Source: Piscinibacter sp.
Lineage (GTDB): Bacteria > Pseudomonadota > Gammaproteobacteria > Burkholderiales > Burkholderiaceae_C
NCBI GenBank assembly: GCA_016706565.1
Contig: JADJJI010000011.1
Span: 310,001-374,000 of the forward strand
Reading direction: 5' to 3'
Length of the DNA stretch: 64,000 nucleotides
Shown here: in pieces, positions 22,535-32,808 of the stretch
How the letters are laid out: the number at the start of each line of letters is the position of its first letter
How positions within the stretch are numbered: the first letter of the stretch is position 1
The notes under the pieces: generated by a model
Database searches by the model: none
Seen by the model: the letters and a program-made list of their open reading frames with translations, nothing else
Told to the model about the DNA's origin: nothing
Made by a program: the position numbers and the translations under genes

Positions 22535-22550
22535 GGCCTCAAGGAAGACC

Positions 22551-23438
22551 ATGGGACAAAAAATTCATCCGGTCGGCTTCCGTCTGCCGGTCACGCGCAA
22601 CTGGGCTTCGCGCTGGTACGCGTCGAACCAGAACTTCGCCACGATGCTGGCCGAAGACCTGAAGGTTCGCGAGTTCCTGAAGGCGCGCCTGAAGAGTGCG
22701 GCCGTCTCGCGCATCCTCATCGAGCGCCCGGCCAAGAACGCCCGCATCACGATCTACTCGGCCCGTCCGGGTGTGGTGATCGGCAAGAAGGGCGAGGACA
22801 TCGAGAACCTCAAGGCCGAGCTGACGCGCCGCCTGGGCGTGCCGGTCGCAGTGAACATCGAAGAAGTGCGCAAGCCCGAGATCGATGCCCAGCTGATCGC
22901 CGACAGCATCACGCAGCAGCTCGAGAAGCGCATCATGTTCCGCCGCGCGATGAAGCGCGCCATGCAGAACGCGATGCGCCTGGGCGCGCAGGGCATCAAG
23001 ATCATGTCCTCGGGCCGCCTGAACGGCATCGAGATCGCGCGTTGCGAGTGGTACCGCGAAGGCCGCGTGCCGCTTCACACCCTGAAGGCCGACATCGACT
23101 ATGGCTTCTCCGAAGCCAAGACGACCTACGGCGTCATCGGCGTGAAGTGCTGGGTCTACCGCGGTGACCGTCTGGGTCACGGCGAAGCGCCGGCGGCCAA
23201 GACCGAACAGGCCGAGGACGATCGCCGTCCGCGCCGCAGCGGCCCGCGTGGCCCGGGCGGTCCGGGTGCTCCGGGCGGCCGTGGCCGTGGTCCGGGGTCC
23301 GATCGCGCACCGCGCCAGGCCGGTGCGCCGGCCGATGGCAGCGACAAGCCGGCCGTCGCCACCGACGCGCCGAAGACCCCCGCCGTCAAGCGCGTGCGCA
23401 AAGCCGTCGCGCCTGGCAGCGAGGGCAAAGGAGAATAA
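22551..23438 (+). CDS. rpsC: 30S ribosomal protein S3 with long C-terminal tail
   Basis: 295 aa, about 60 longer than the E. coli protein (233). The KH RNA-binding domain ([20 protein letters not shown]) and the C-terminal S3 domain ending at [11 protein letters not shown] are normal. After them comes a tail of roughly 80 residues rich in Pro, Gly, Arg and Ala (such as [20 protein letters not shown]). Tails of this kind are known in related bacteria; whether this one has a role is unknown. Confidence 0.96.
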   Translation: MGQKIHPVGFRLPVTRNWASRWYASNQNFATMLAEDLKVREFLKARLKSAAVSRILIERPAKNARITIYSARPGVVIGKKGEDIENLKAELTRRLGVPVAVNIEEVRKPEIDAQLIADSITQQLEKRIMFRRAMKRAMQNAMRLGAQGIKIMSSGRLNGIEIARCEWYREGRVPLHTLKADIDYGFSEAKTTYGVIGVKCWVYRGDRLGHGEAPAAKTEQAEDDRRPRRSGPRGPGGPGAPGGRGRGPGSDRAPRQAGAPADGSDKPAVATDAPKTPAVKRVRKAVAPGSEGKGE

Positions 23439-23440
23439 GC

Positions 23441-23857
23441 ATGCTGCAACCCGCACGCAGAAAATACCGCAAGGAACAGAAGGGCCGCAACACCGGCATC
23501 GCCACGCGTGGCGCGGCGGTGTCGTTCGGCGACTTCGGCCTGAAGGCCACCGAGCGCGGCCGCCTGACGGCGCGCCAGATCGAGGCCGCGCGTCGCGCGA
23601 TCTCGCGCCACATCAAGCGCGGCGGCCGCATCTGGATCCGCATCTTCCCGGACAAGCCGATCTCGCAGAAGCCCGCCGAAGTCCGCATGGGCAACGGCAA
23701 GGGCAACCCGGAGTACTACGTGGCCGAGATCCAGCCCGGCAAGGTGCTCTATGAGATCAACGGCGTGCCCGAAGCGCTGGCGCGCGAGGCCTTCCAGCTG
23801 GCCTCGGCCAAGCTGCCGCTGAAGACCACCTTCGTGGCCCGCGCAATCGGCGCCTGA
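23441..23857 (+). CDS. rplP: 50S ribosomal protein L16
   Basis: 138 aa. [17 protein letters not shown] and the [20 protein letters not shown] and [13 protein letters not shown] segments are typical. Binds near the A site. The start is two bases after the rpsC stop, with AAAGGAG inside the rpsC end. Confidence 0.98.
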   Translation: MLQPARRKYRKEQKGRNTGIATRGAAVSFGDFGLKATERGRLTARQIEAARRAISRHIKRGGRIWIRIFPDKPISQKPAEVRMGNGKGNPEYYVAEIQPGKVLYEINGVPEALAREAFQLASAKLPLKTTFVARAIGA

Positions 23858-23868
23858 GGAGCAAGACC

Positions 23869-24069
23869 ATGAAAGCATCAGAACTGCGCGCCAAGGACGT
23901 CGCTGGCCTCGAGAAAGAGGTCACCGATCTGCTGAAGGCCCACTTCGGCCTGCGCATGCAGAAGGCCACCCAACAGCTCAACAACCATTCGCAGTTGGGC
24001 AACACCCGCCGCGACATCGCCCGCGCCAAGACCATCCTGGCCGAGAAGAAGAAGGGAGCTGCCAAGTGA
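23869..24069 (+). CDS. rpmC: 50S ribosomal protein L29
   Basis: 66 aa. Tunnel-exit protein. [20 protein letters not shown] and [18 protein letters not shown] match the family. GAGGAGC precedes the ATG; its stop overlaps the rpsQ start. Confidence 0.96.
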   Translation: MKASELRAKDVAGLEKEVTDLLKAHFGLRMQKATQQLNNHSQLGNTRRDIARAKTILAEKKKGAAK

Positions 24070-24347
24070 GCGAAGCGCAAACCCAGGCCAAGGCCAAGAA
24101 CACCCGCACCCTCATCGGCAAGGTGGTCAGCGACAAGCGCGCCAAGACCATCACCGTGCTGGTCGAGCGCCGCACCAAGCACGAGCTGTACGGCAAGATC
24201 GTCGGCAAGTCGAGCAAGTACCACGCGCACGACGAGAAGGGCGAGTTCAAGATGGGCGACGTGGTCGAGATCGCCGAGAGCCGGCCGATCTCCAAGACCA
24301 AGTCATGGGTCGTGACGCGCCTGGTCCAGAAGGCCGAGATCGTCTAA
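24066..24347 (+). CDS. rpsQ: 30S ribosomal protein S17
   Basis: 93 aa. GTG start at 24066 within the rpmC end (GTGA overlap) and a GGGAG ribosome site inside rpm[21 protein letters not shown] and the KYHAHDE segment identify it. Last gene of the S10 group here; a non-ribosomal gene follows. Confidence 0.97.
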   Translation: MSEAQTQAKAKNTRTLIGKVVSDKRAKTITVLVERRTKHELYGKIVGKSSKYHAHDEKGEFKMGDVVEIAESRPISKTKSWVVTRLVQKAEIV

Positions 24348-24388
24348 GTCACCGAACGGGCGAGGCCTTTGACGGGCTTCGCACGACG

Positions 24389-24426
24389 CGGCCGGAACGC
24401 TGGGATACTGGCGACCGGCCGTTTTT
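24389..24426 (+). terminator. Possible terminator after rpsQ
   Basis: CGGCCGG (24389-24395) pairs with CCGGCCG (24415-24421), followed by TTTTT (24422-24426). The 19-base loop is long for a strong terminator, so termination may be partial. It fits with the new promoter found before rplN. Confidence 0.45.
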
Positions 24427-24454
24427 CTTGGGTCCACCACGAAGGAGTGCAACG

Positions 24455-24970
24455 ATGATCAAGGTCGGAGACAAGCTGCCCGCGGGCAAGCTGCAGGAAT
24501 TCATCGAGGTCGAGGGCAATGGCTGCTCGCTCGGCCCGAACACGTTCGAGGTCGAGGCGTCGACCGCGGGCAAGAAGATCGCGATCTTCGGCCTGCCGGG
24601 CGCCTACACGCCGACGTGTTCGGCCAAGCACGTGCCGGGCTACGTCGAGAAGTACGACGAACTGAAGAAAGCCGGCATCGACGAGATCTGGTGCGTGTCG
24701 GTCAACGACGCCTTCGTGATGGGCGCCTGGGGGCGTGACCAGAAGACCGCCGGCAAGGTGCGCATGATGGCCGACGGCAGCGCCGACTTCGCCAAGGCCA
24801 CCGGCCTGACGCTGGACCTGACCGCCCGCGGCATGGGCCTGCGCTCCAACCGCTATTCGATGCTGGTGGTCGACGGTGTCGTGAAGACGCTGAACATCGA
24901 AGGCCCGGGCAAGTTCGAGGTCAGCGACGCGGCCACGATGCTCGGGCAGGCCCAGCAGATCCTGCGCTGA
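24455..24970 (+). CDS. Peroxiredoxin (Prx5-like, AhpC/TSA superfamily)
   Basis: 171 aa thiol peroxidase that reduces hydrogen peroxide and alkyl hydroperoxides. The peroxidatic cysteine is C55 in PGAYTPTCSAKH; further cysteines are C24 and C80 (IWCVSVNDAF). The arginine of the active site is in the GLRSNRYSMLV segment. The start at 24455 has GAAGGAG ten bases upstream; a longer in-frame reading to 24305 would overlap rpsQ. It sits between rpsQ and rplN, where S10 and spc operons usually join, and is flanked by a possible terminator and a strong promoter. Confidence 0.9.
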   Translation: MIKVGDKLPAGKLQEFIEVEGNGCSLGPNTFEVEASTAGKKIAIFGLPGAYTPTCSAKHVPGYVEKYDELKKAGIDEIWCVSVNDAFVMGAWGRDQKTAGKVRMMADGSADFAKATGLTLDLTARGMGLRSNRYSMLVVDGVVKTLNIEGPGKFEVSDAATMLGQAQQILR

Positions 24971-25021
24971 AGCGGCCCTGCGAGCGCCGCCAGGCCGTTC
25001 GCAGGAGACCGCAGAAGACGT

Positions 25022-25051
25022 TTGACAGCGGTTCGGGTTTTGCCCGATAAT
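25022..25051 (+). promoter_or_regulatory. Strong sigma-70 promoter of the spc operon (rplN)
   Basis: Perfect -35 TTGACA (25022-25027), 18-base spacer, GATAAT (25046-25051). The rest of the 235-base spacer up to rplN (25206) holds no gene and forms a long leader. Best promoter match in the window. Confidence 0.85.
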
Positions 25052-25205
25052 CCGCAGCTTCGCCGAAAAGGCGGCCGCTTCGTCACGGAGCAGCTGCCCT
25101 CGGATCCGCCCACAACGGGCTGCCGTGCGTCCATGACGCCCCGGCGGAACGACGGGCCCAAGACTGACCACGCGGGCAACCGCGGGTTCAAGTTGGGGAC
25201 AGACA

Positions 25206-25574
25206 ATGATTCAAATGCAATCGCGACTCGACGTCGCGGACAACACTGGCGCGAAGTCCGTCATGTGCATCAAGGTGCTGGGCGGCTCCAAGCGCCGCTA
25301 CGCCGGCATCGGCGACGTCATCAAGGTTTCCATCAAGGAAGCCGCGCCGCGTGGCCGCGTCAAGAAGGGCGAGGTCTACAGCGCCGTGGTCGTGCGCACC
25401 GCCAAGGGCGTGCGTCGCCAGGACGGCTCGCTCGTCAAGTTCGACGGCAACGCCGCCGTGCTGCTGAACGCCAAGCTCGAGCCGATCGGCACCCGCATCT
25501 TCGGGCCGGTGACGCGCGAACTGCGCACCGAGCGCTTCATGAAGATCGTGTCGCTGGCACCGGAAGTGCTCTGA
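25206..25574 (+). CDS. rplN: 50S ribosomal protein L14
   Basis: 122 aa. [20 protein letters not shown] and RRRYAG-type [19 protein letters not shown] segments are diagnostic. Forms intersubunit bridge B8. First gene of the spc group. Confidence 0.98.
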   Translation: MIQMQSRLDVADNTGAKSVMCIKVLGGSKRRYAGIGDVIKVSIKEAAPRGRVKKGEVYSAVVVRTAKGVRRQDGSLVKFDGNAAVLLNAKLEPIGTRIFGPVTRELRTERFMKIVSLAPEVL

Positions 25575-25598
25575 GCGGCTGCGCAAGAAGGACAGGCC

Positions 25599-25921
25599 AT
25601 GAACAAGATTCGCAAAGGCGACCAGGTCATCGTGTTGACCGGGCGCGACAAGGGCAAGCGCGGCACCGTGACGCAGCGCGTCGATGACGAGCGCATCGTC
25701 GTCGAAGGCGTGAACGTCGTGAAGAAGCACGTCAAGCCGAACCCGATGAAGGGCACCACCGGCGGCGTCGTCGAGAAGACGCTGTCGATCCACCAGAGCA
25801 ACGTCGCCATCTACAACCCGGCGACCGGCAAGGCCGATCGGGTGGGCATCAAGCTCTCGCCGAAACGGCAAGAAGGAAGGTTCGCGTCTACAAGTCCAGC
25901 GGCGAAGAGATCAAGGCCTAA
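25599..25921 (+). CDS. rplX: 50S ribosomal protein L24 (frameshifted near its end)
   Basis: About 106 aa after correction. The KOW-containing N-terminal part ([20 protein letters not shown] to [10 protein letters not shown]) is in frame; the C-terminus [13 protein letters not shown] then stop (25919-25921) is in another frame. The shift lies between about 25853 and 25885 and is net +2 or -1. Dropping one A of 25863-25865 and one G near 25878-25880 would give [20 protein letters not shown], so more than one error is possible. Confidence 0.9.
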
Positions 25922-25932
25922 GGGGCCAAGCC

Positions 25933-26491
25933 ATGGCTCAACAAGCAAAGCGCCGCTCGCCTGCAGCCGATCTACCGCGAAAAGATCGTTCCCGAACTCG
26001 TCAAGAAGTTCGGCTACAAGTCCACGATGCAGGTTCCGCGCATCACCAAGATCACGCTGAACATGGGCGTGAGCGAGGCCGTGTCCGACAAGAAGGTGAT
26101 GGACAACGCCGTCGGCGACCTCACCAAGATCGCCGGCCAGAAGCCGGTGGTCACCAAGTCGCGCAAGGCGATCGCCGGCTTCAAGATCCGCGACGGCGTG
26201 CCCATCGGCTGCATGGTCACGCTGCGCGGCGTGCGCATGTACGAGTTCCTCGACCGCTTCGTGACGATCGCGCTGCCGCGCGTGCGCGACTTCCGCGGCA
26301 TCTCGGGCCGTGCCTTCGACGGCCGTGGCAACTACAACATCGGTGTCAAGGAACAGATCATCTTCCCGGAGATCGACTACGACAAGATCGATGCGCTGCG
26401 TGGGCTGAACATCAGCATCACGACGACCGCGAAGACCGACGACGAATGCAAGGCGCTGCTCGCCGCATTCAAGTTCCCGTTCAAGAACTGA
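25933..26491 (+). CDS. rplE: 50S ribosomal protein L5 (frameshifted near its start)
   Basis: About 185 aa after correction. The start MAQQAK (ATG 25933, GGGGCCAAG upstream) is one frame away from [20 protein letters not shown] and the rest. Removing one base in 25951-25961 joins them. Binds 5S rRNA. The main body, including [20 protein letters not shown], is intact and ends FKFPFKN. Confidence 0.93.
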
Positions 26492-26499
26492 GGTGGCCC

Positions 26500-26805
26500 G
26501 TGGCTAAGACATCCCTGATCCAGCGCGAACTCAAGCGCGAGCAACTGGTCGCCAAGTACAAGAAGAAGTACGACGAACTCAAGGGCATCGCCAACGACGC
26601 CAAGAAGTCCGACGAAGAGCGTTATGCCGCGCGCCTCGAGCTGCAGAAGCTGCCGCGCAACGCCTACCCGACCCGTCAGCGCAATCGTTGCGAGCTGACC
26701 GGCCGTCCGCGCGGCACGTTCCGCAAGTTCGGCCTGGGCCGCAACAAGATCCGCGAACTGGCCTTCAAGGGCGACATCCCCGGTGTCGTCAAGGCCAGCT
26801 GGTAA
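26500..26805 (+). CDS. rpsN: 30S ribosomal protein S14
   Basis: 101 aa, the long zinc-free form. GTG start at 26500, nine bases after the rplE stop, with GAGGTGG just before. [20 protein letters not shown] and [20 protein letters not shown] are diagnostic; only one cysteine remains of the CxxC sites of the zinc form. Confidence 0.95.
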   Translation: MAKTSLIQRELKREQLVAKYKKKYDELKGIANDAKKSDEERYAARLELQKLPRNAYPTRQRNRCELTGRPRGTFRKFGLGRNKIRELAFKGDIPGVVKASW

Positions 26806-26829
26806 TCGGCGCGCAAAGGAGCAATTCAC

Positions 26830-27225
26830 ATGAGCATGAGTGATCCCATCGCCGATATGCTGACGCGTATCCGCAACGCGCAGATGGTCGAGAAGACCAC
26901 TGTGGCGATGCCCTCGTCGAAGCTGAAGGTCGCGATCGCCAAGGTCCTGAAGGACGAAGGCTACATCGAGGACTTCAAGATCCGCGGCGAAACCGCCAAG
27001 CCGGAACTCGAGATCGCGCTGAAGTACTACGCCGGCCGCCCCGTGATCGAGCACATCGAGCGCGTGAGCCGTCCGGGCCTGCGCATCTACAAGGGCCGCC
27101 ACGACATCCCGAACGTCATGAACGGGCTCGGCGTGGCCATCGTCACCACGCCCAAGGGCGTGATGACCGACCGCAAGGCACGCCAGGCCGGCATCGGCGG
27201 CGAAGTGCTCTGCTACGTCGCCTAA
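26830..27225 (+). CDS. rpsH: 30S ribosomal protein S8
   Basis: 131 aa. [18 protein letters not shown] opens the family. Binds helix 21 of 16S rRNA and, in E. coli, represses the spc operon at rplE. AAAGGAGC precedes the ATG. Confidence 0.97.
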   Translation: MSMSDPIADMLTRIRNAQMVEKTTVAMPSSKLKVAIAKVLKDEGYIEDFKIRGETAKPELEIALKYYAGRPVIEHIERVSRPGLRIYKGRHDIPNVMNGLGVAIVTTPKGVMTDRKARQAGIGGEVLCYVA

Positions 27226-27238
27226 GGGAGAAATAGCA

Positions 27239-27771
27239 ATGTCACGCGTTGGAAAGATGCCGATCGCCCTGCCGAAAGGCGTGGACGTCTCGGTGACGGC
27301 TGACAAGATCAGCGTCAAGGGTTCGCTGGGCACGCTGGTGCGCCCCGTCAACGAACTCGTCACGGTCAAGAACGAGGACGGCAAGGTGCTGTTCTCCCCC
27401 GCCAACGAATCGGTCGCGGCCGATGCGATGAGCGGCACGATGCGCGCGCTGGTGGCCAACATGGTCAACGGCGTCAGCAAGGGCTTCGAGAAGAAGCTGA
27501 ACCTGGTCGGCGTGGGCTTCCGGGCCCAGGCGCAGGGCCCAAGCTGAACCTGCAGATCGGTTTCTCGCACCCGGTGGCCAAGGACATGCCCGCGGGCATC
27601 ACGGTCACCTGCCCGACGCAGACCGAGATCGTGATCAAGGGTTCCGACCGCCAGGTGGTGGGCCAGATCGCCGCGGAAGTCCGCGCGATCCGCCCGCCCG
27701 AGCCTTACAAGGGCAAGGGCATCCGCTACGCGGACGAGAAGGTCACGATCAAAGAGACCAAGAAGAAGTAA
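27239..27771 (+). CDS. rplF: 50S ribosomal protein L6 (frameshifted in this sequence)
   Basis: About 177 aa after correction. [20 protein letters not shown] to VGFRAQAQG is in one frame, [20 protein letters not shown] to TIKETKKK in another. One base is missing at GGGCCC (27535-27540); restoring it gives FRAQAQG-x-KLNLQIG with a single codon before AAG. The C-terminal [16 protein letters not shown] signature is intact. Confidence 0.94.
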
Positions 27772-27783
27772 GGAGCGACGACC

Positions 27784-28152
27784 ATGTCACTGAACAAAAA
27801 AGATCAGCGCATCCGCCGCTCCCGCCAGACCCGTGTGCGCATCGCCACGCAGCGCGTTGCGCGCCTGACGGTGCACCGCACGAACCTGCACATCTACGCC
27901 AGCGTCATCTCCGACGACGGCACCAAGGTGCTGGCCAGCGCTTCCACCGCCGAGAAGGAAGTGCGCGCGCAGCTCGGCGTGGCGGGCAAGGGCGCCAACG
28001 CCGCTGCCGCCACCCTGATCGGCAAGCGCATCGCCGAGAAGGCCAAGGCCGCCGGCATCGAGAAGGTGGCGTTCGACCGCTCCGGCTTCGCCTACCACGG
28101 CCGCGTCAAGGCGCTGGCCGAGGCAGCCCGCGAAGCCGGCCTGCAGTTCTAA
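27784..28152 (+). CDS. rplR: 50S ribosomal protein L18
   Basis: 122 aa. 5S rRNA-binding protein. [20 protein letters not shown] and [20 protein letters not shown] are diagnostic. AAGGAGC precedes the ATG. Confidence 0.97.
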   Translation: MSLNKKDQRIRRSRQTRVRIATQRVARLTVHRTNLHIYASVISDDGTKVLASASTAEKEVRAQLGVAGKGANAAAATLIGKRIAEKAKAAGIEKVAFDRSGFAYHGRVKALAEAAREAGLQF

Positions 28153-28188
28153 GCGCCCCACGCATCGGCGACGAGAAGGAATTCGACA

Positions 28189-28707
28189 ATGGCAAAGTTT
28201 CAACCCCGCCAGCAGACCGAAGGCAATGACGACGGCCTGAAGGAAAAGATGATCGCGGTGAACCGCGTCACCAAGGTCGTGAAGGGCGGTCGCACGCTGA
28301 GCTTCGCGGCGCTGACCGTGGTCGGCGACGGCGACGGCCGCATCGGCATGGGCAAGGGCAAGGCCAAGGAAGTGCCGGTCGCCGTGCAGAAGGCGATGGA
28401 GTCGGCCCGCCGCAACATGTTCAAGGTCCAGCTCAAGGACGGCACGATCCACCACAAGGTGATCGGCGGCCACGGCGCGGCCAAGGTGCTGATGGCGCCG
28501 GCCAAGCCGGGTGACGGCATCATCGCCGGCGGCCCGATGCGCGCGGTGTTCGAGGTGATGGGTGTCACCGACATCGTGGCCAAGAGCCACGGCTCGACCA
28601 ACCCGTACAACATGGTTCGCGCCACGCTGGACGCGCTGAAGAGCTCGACCACGCCGTCCGAAGTGGCAGCCAAGCGCGGCCTCACCGTCGAGCAGCTGTT
28701 CGGCTGA
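28189..28707 (+). CDS. rpsE: 30S ribosomal protein S5
   Basis: 172 aa. The double-stranded RNA-binding N-terminal domain ([20 protein letters not shown]) and the [20 protein letters not shown] segment are intact. Involved in decoding fidelity. GAGAAGGA precedes the ATG. Confidence 0.98.
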   Translation: MAKFQPRQQTEGNDDGLKEKMIAVNRVTKVVKGGRTLSFAALTVVGDGDGRIGMGKGKAKEVPVAVQKAMESARRNMFKVQLKDGTIHHKVIGGHGAAKVLMAPAKPGDGIIAGGPMRAVFEVMGVTDIVAKSHGSTNPYNMVRATLDALKSSTTPSEVAAKRGLTVEQLFG

Positions 28708-28727
28708 TCGGCACGCGGAGAAGAGTC

Positions 28728-28910
28728 ATGGCAGACAAGAAAACCCTCACGGTGAAGCTGGTTCGCAGCATCGCCGGCACGCGCGAATCGCATCGCGCCA
28801 CCGTGCGCGGCCTGGGCCTGCGCGGTGTCAACAGCGAGCGCGTGCTCGAAGACACCCCGGCGGTGCGCGGCATGATCAACAAGGTCTCGTACCTGGTGAA
28901 GGTGCTGTAA
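28728..28910 (+). CDS. rpmD: 50S ribosomal protein L30
   Basis: 60 aa. [20 protein letters not shown] and [14 protein letters not shown] match the short bacterial L30. Its TAA overlaps the rplO ATG. Confidence 0.96.
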   Translation: MADKKTLTVKLVRSIAGTRESHRATVRGLGLRGVNSERVLEDTPAVRGMINKVSYLVKVL

Positions 28911-29341
28911 TGGAACTGAACACCATCAAGCCTGCAGAAGGCAGCAAGAAGAACCGCCGCCGTGTCGGCCGTGGCATCGGTTCGGGCCTGGGCAAGACGG
29001 CCGGCCGCGGCCACAAGGGCCAGAAGTCCCGTGCCGGTGGCTACCACAAGGTCGGCTTCGAAGGCGGCCAGATGCCGCTGCAGCGTCGCCTGCCCAAGCG
29101 CGGCTTCAAGTCGCACCAGCTCAAGTACAACGCCGAGATCACGCTGGCCGACCTCGAGGCGCTGGGCGTCGACGAAGTCGATCTGCTGACGCTGAAGGCG
29201 GCCAAGCTGGTCGGCCAGATCGCGCAGACGGTCAAGGTCATCAAGACCGGCGAGCTGACCAAGAAGGTCGCGCTCAAGGGCATCGGCGCGACCGCCGGCG
29301 CCAAGGCTGCCATCGAGGCGGCCGGCGGCTCCGTGGCCTGA
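28910..29341 (+). CDS. rplO: 50S ribosomal protein L15
   Basis: 143 aa. The Gly/Arg/Lys-rich N-terminus ([20 protein letters not shown]) and the [13 protein letters not shown] segment are diagnostic. Coupled to rpmD by a one-base overlap. Confidence 0.97.
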   Translation: MELNTIKPAEGSKKNRRRVGRGIGSGLGKTAGRGHKGQKSRAGGYHKVGFEGGQMPLQRRLPKRGFKSHQLKYNAEITLADLEALGVDEVDLLTLKAAKLVGQIAQTVKVIKTGELTKKVALKGIGATAGAKAAIEAAGGSVA

Positions 29342-29375
29342 TCGGCCGCAGGGCAACGAAGCAGAACGGAACTCA

Positions 29376-30687
29376 GTGGCAACCAACGCGAATCAACTGG
29401 CCAAGAGCGGCAAGTTCGGCGACCTGCGTCGCCGGCTTGTCTTCCTGGTGCTCGCGCTCGTGGTCTATCGCCTCGGGGCGCACATTCCCGTGCCCGGCAT
29501 CGACCCGCAGCAGCTCGAGCAGCTGTTCAAGGGGCAGGCCGGCGGCATCCTGAGCCTGTTCAACATGTTCTCCGGTGGCGCGCTGTCGCGCTTCACCGTC
29601 TTCGCGCTGGGCATCATGCCCTACATCTCCGCGTCGATCATCATGCAGTTGATGACCTACGTGGTGCCCACGCTCGAGGCGTTGAAGAAGGAAGGCGAAG
29701 CCGGCCGCCGCAAGATCACCCAGTACACGCGCTACGGCACGCTGGGCCTGGCGCTGTTCCAGTCGCTGGGCATCGCGCTCGCGCTGGAAGGCTCGCCGGG
29801 CCTGGTCATTGCGCCGGGCTTCGGCTTTCGCATGACGGCGGTGGTGAGCCTGGTGGCCGGCACGATGTTCCTGATGTGGCTGGGCGAGCAGATCACCGAG
29901 CGCGGCCTGGGCAACGGCATCTCGATCCTGATCTTCGCCGGCATCGCTGCGGGGCTGCCCAACGCCATCGGCGGCCTGTTCGAGCTGGTGCGCACCGGTG
30001 CGATGAGCATCGTCGTCTCGCTGTTCATCATCGCGCTGGTTGCTGTGGTGACCTTCGTCGTCGTGTTCGTCGAGCGTGGCCAGCGCAAGATCCTGGTCAA
30101 CTACGCCAAGCGCCAGGTCGGCAACAAGGTCTACGGCGGCCAGTCGTCGCACCTGCCGCTGAAGCTGAACATGTCGGGCGTGATCCCGCCGATCTTCGCG
30201 TCGTCGATCATCCTGCTGCCGGCCACCGTGGTGGGCTGGTTCGCCACCGGCGAAGGCATGCGCTGGCTGAAGGACCTGGCCTCGCTGCTGTCGCCCGGGC
30301 AGCCGATCTACGTGATGCTGTACGCCGCGGCGATCGTGTTCTTCTGCTTCTTCTACACCGCGCTCGTCTTCAACAGCCGCGAGACGGCCGACAACCTGAA
30401 GAAGAGCGGCGCCTTCATCCCCGGCATCCGCCCGGGCGAACAGACCGGCCAAGCACATCGACAAGATCCTGTCGCGTCTGACGCTGGCCGGTGCGATCTA
30501 CATCACCGCCGTGTGCCTGCTGCCCGAGTTCCTCGTGCTCAAGTACAACGTGCCGTTCTATTTCGGGGGCACCTCGCTGCTGATCATCGTCGTGGTCACG
30601 ATGGACTTCTGGGCCCAGGTTCAAAGCTATGTGATGAGTCAGCAGTACGAGTCTTTGCTGAAGAAGGCGAATTTCAAGGCGAGCTGA
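29376..30687 (+). CDS. secY: Preprotein translocase SecY (frameshifted in this sequence)
   Basis: Channel-forming subunit of the Sec translocase, about 436 aa after correction. GTG start at 29376 ([20 protein letters not shown]). Ten hydrophobic segments are distributed over both parts. The frame breaks after [10 protein letters not shown] and resumes at [18 protein letters not shown]; removing one G at 30447/30448 joins them. The tail ends [15 protein letters not shown]. An essential gene, so a consensus error is the best explanation. infA follows after one base. Confidence 0.95.
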
Positions 30688-30688
30688 G

Positions 30689-30907
30689 ATGTCGAAAGAC
30701 GATGCCATCCAGATGCAGGGGGAGATTCTCGAAAACCTCCCCAACGCCACGTTTCGCGTGAAATTGGAGAACGGGCACGTCGTGCTCGGCCACATCTCCG
30801 GAAAGATGCGCATGCACTACATCCGCATCCTCCCGGGCGACAAGGTGACGGTCGAACTGACACCCTACGATTTGAGTCGTGCCCGCATCGTGTTTCGGGC
30901 CAAGTGA
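30689..30907 (+). CDS. infA: Translation initiation factor IF-1
   Basis: 72 aa OB-fold protein that occupies the A site during initiation. [20 protein letters not shown] and the [20 protein letters not shown] segment are typical. Starts one base after secY. Confidence 0.97.
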   Translation: MSKDDAIQMQGEILENLPNATFRVKLENGHVVLGHISGKMRMHYIRILPGDKVTVELTPYDLSRARIVFRAK

Positions 30908-30936
30908 GTTGCCTGACGAAGGCTTAGGAGAAGACC

Positions 30937-31050
30937 ATGAAAGTAGCCGCATCGGTCAAGAAGATGTGCCGCAACTGCAAGATCATTCGCCGCAAGGGCG
31001 TGGTGCGCGTCATTTGCACCGATCCGCGCCACAAGCAGCGTCAAGGCTGA
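30937..31050 (+). CDS. rpmJ: 50S ribosomal protein L36
   Basis: 37 aa: [20 protein letters not shown] followed by [17 protein letters not shown]. The zinc ligands C-x2-C (MCRNCK), a later Cys (ICTDP) and His (PRHKQ) are present, the zinc-binding form. AGGAGAAG precedes the ATG. Confidence 0.96.
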   Translation: MKVAASVKKMCRNCKIIRRKGVVRVICTDPRHKQRQG

Positions 31051-31067
31051 ACTGAAGGACAAGAGAC

Positions 31068-31433
31068 ATGGCACGCATTGCTGGCATCAACATCCCGCCG
31101 CACAAGCACACCGAGATCGGCCTGACGCACATCTACGGCATCGGCCGTACGACGGCGCAGAAGATCTGCAACACGGTGGGTGTGGCGTACTCGAAGAAGA
31201 TCAAGGATCTCACCGACGGCGACCTGGAGAAGATCCGGGAAGAAATCGGCAAGATGACGATCGAGGGCGACCTTCGCCGCGAGATGTCCATCAACATCAA
31301 GCGACTGATGGACCTCGGCTGCTACCGCGGCTTCCGTCACCGCCGCGGCCTGCCCGTGCGCGGCCAGCGCACCAAGACCAATGCGCGCACCCGCAAGGGC
31401 CCGCGCAAGTCCGGCGCGCTCGTCAAGAAGTGA
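31068..31433 (+). CDS. rpsM: 30S ribosomal protein S13
   Basis: 121 aa. [20 protein letters not shown] and the basic C-terminus ([20 protein letters not shown]) are diagnostic. Contacts the P-site tRNA and forms bridge B1. First gene of the alpha group. Confidence 0.98.
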   Translation: MARIAGINIPPHKHTEIGLTHIYGIGRTTAQKICNTVGVAYSKKIKDLTDGDLEKIREEIGKMTIEGDLRREMSINIKRLMDLGCYRGFRHRRGLPVRGQRTKTNARTRKGPRKSGALVKK

Positions 31434-31481
31434 ACTGCCGTTCCTTCCTGACCCAGTGAAGCATTAGAGAAAGACACGACC

Positions 31482-31886
31482 ATGGCCAAGGCACCCGTCA
31501 ATACCGCCGCTCAACGCGTGCGCAAGAAGATCCGCAAGAACGTTGCGGACGGCATTGCGCACGTCCACGCGTCGTTCAACAACACGATCATCACGATCAC
31601 CGATCGCCAAGGTGGCGCGCTGGCCTGGGCCAGCAGCGGTGGCCAGGGTTTCAAGGGTTCGCGCAAGAGCACGCCGTTCGCTGCCCAGGTGGCTGCGGAA
31701 GTGGCAGGCCGCGCTGCCCAGGAACAAGGCATCAAGAACCTCGACGTGCGGATCAAGGGCCCCGGCCCGGGCCGCGAATCGTCGGTTCGTGCGCTGGCCT
31801 CGCTGGGCATCCGCATCAACTCGATCTCGGACGTCACGCCGGTTCCGCACAACGGCTGCCGCCCGCAGAAGCGCCGCCGCATCTGA
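31482..31886 (+). CDS. rpsK: 30S ribosomal protein S11
   Basis: 134 aa. [20 protein letters not shown] and the C-terminal [15 protein letters not shown] are diagnostic. Located on the 30S platform. A terminator-like hairpin follows. Confidence 0.98.
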   Translation: MAKAPVNTAAQRVRKKIRKNVADGIAHVHASFNNTIITITDRQGGALAWASSGGQGFKGSRKSTPFAAQVAAEVAGRAAQEQGIKNLDVRIKGPGPGRESSVRALASLGIRINSISDVTPVPHNGCRPQKRRRI

Positions 31887-31901
31887 GCGCTGTTTTCCGC
31901 G

Positions 31902-31935
31902 GTCGGCGAAGCCCTCGAGGCCTCGCCGACTTTTT
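31902..31935 (+). terminator. Intrinsic terminator between rpsK and rpsD
   Basis: GTCGGCGA (31902-31909) pairs with TCGCCGAC (31923-31930), with an inner GCC/GGC pair around CTCGA, followed directly by TTTTT (31931-31935). It meets all rules of a Rho-independent terminator. Because rpsD-rpoA-rplQ continue on the same strand, it either attenuates the operon or marks a separate unit starting in the 31936-32031 gap. Confidence 0.8.
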
Positions 31936-32031
31936 CGCTTGTAAGAAGCCCACCGCCTGAGCACCGATAACAACACCCGCCAGGCTCGCGCGAGTCTAGA
32001 CGTCGCGTCAGATTGAACGAAGGACACCAAA

Positions 32032-32655
32032 GTGGCACGCTACCTCGGCCCCAAGGCCAAACTTTCCCGCCGTGAAGGCACCGACCTGTTCCTGAAGAGC
32101 GCCCGCCGCCCGATCAGCGACAAGGCCAAGTTCGACTCCAAGCCCGGCCAGCACGGCCGCACCTCGGGCTCGCGCACCTCCGACTTCGGCCTGCAGCTTC
32201 GCGAGAAGCAGAAGGTCAAGCGCATGTACGGCGTGCTGGAGCGCCAGTTCCGCCGCTACTTCGCCGAGGCCGAGCGCCGCAAGGGCAACACCGGCTCGAA
32301 CCTGCTGCTGCTGCTCGAGTCGCGCCTGGACAACGTCGTCTACCGCATGGGCTTCGGCTCCACGCGCGCCGAGGCACGCCAGCTCGTCTCGCACAAGGGC
32401 ATCACGGTCAACGGCGAAGTGGTCAACATCGCCTCGTACTCGGTCAAGGCCGGCGACACCGTCGCCGTGCGCGAAAAGGCCAAGAAGCAGCTTCGCGTCA
32501 CCGACGCCGTCAAGCTCGCCGAAGGCCAGGGCATGCCCAACTGGGTGCAGGTCGATGCGAACAAGCTGGAAGGCGTGTTCAAGAAGGCCCCCGACCGCGA
32601 CGAGTTCGGCGCCGACATCAAGGAAGCGCTGATCGTCGAGTTGTACTCGCGCTAA
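32032..32655 (+). CDS. rpsD: 30S ribosomal protein S4
   Basis: 207 aa. GTG start at 32032 ([20 protein letters not shown]), with GAAGGACACC upstream. The S4 RNA-binding domain ([20 protein letters not shown]) is intact. Nucleates 16S assembly; in E. coli it is the alpha-operon repressor. Confidence 0.97.
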   Translation: MARYLGPKAKLSRREGTDLFLKSARRPISDKAKFDSKPGQHGRTSGSRTSDFGLQLREKQKVKRMYGVLERQFRRYFAEAERRKGNTGSNLLLLLESRLDNVVYRMGFGSTRAEARQLVSHKGITVNGEVVNIASYSVKAGDTVAVREKAKKQLRVTDAVKLAEGQGMPNWVQVDANKLEGVFKKAPDRDEFGADIKEALIVELYSR

Positions 32656-32673
32656 GCCCCAGCACGACAACGG

Positions 32674-32696
32674 GGTGCCGGCCGGCGGCCGACACC
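32674..32696 (+). other. Hairpin in the rpsD-rpoA spacer
   Basis: GGTGCCGGCC (32674-32683) folds onto GGCCGACACC (32687-32696) with one mismatch and a three-base loop. TCTTCTC follows, not a U-run, so it may be an attenuator or processing site ahead of rpoA. Confidence 0.35.
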
Positions 32697-32808
32697 TCTT
32701 CTCGGTGATGCTTCGCGTGCCGGCACGAAGCGTTGGTTCACCCGCCCGGCGATGTCCGCCAGCCTTATCGGTGTAACGAGCCGAGGGCATCCAGAGGAAC
32801 AGGACTCA

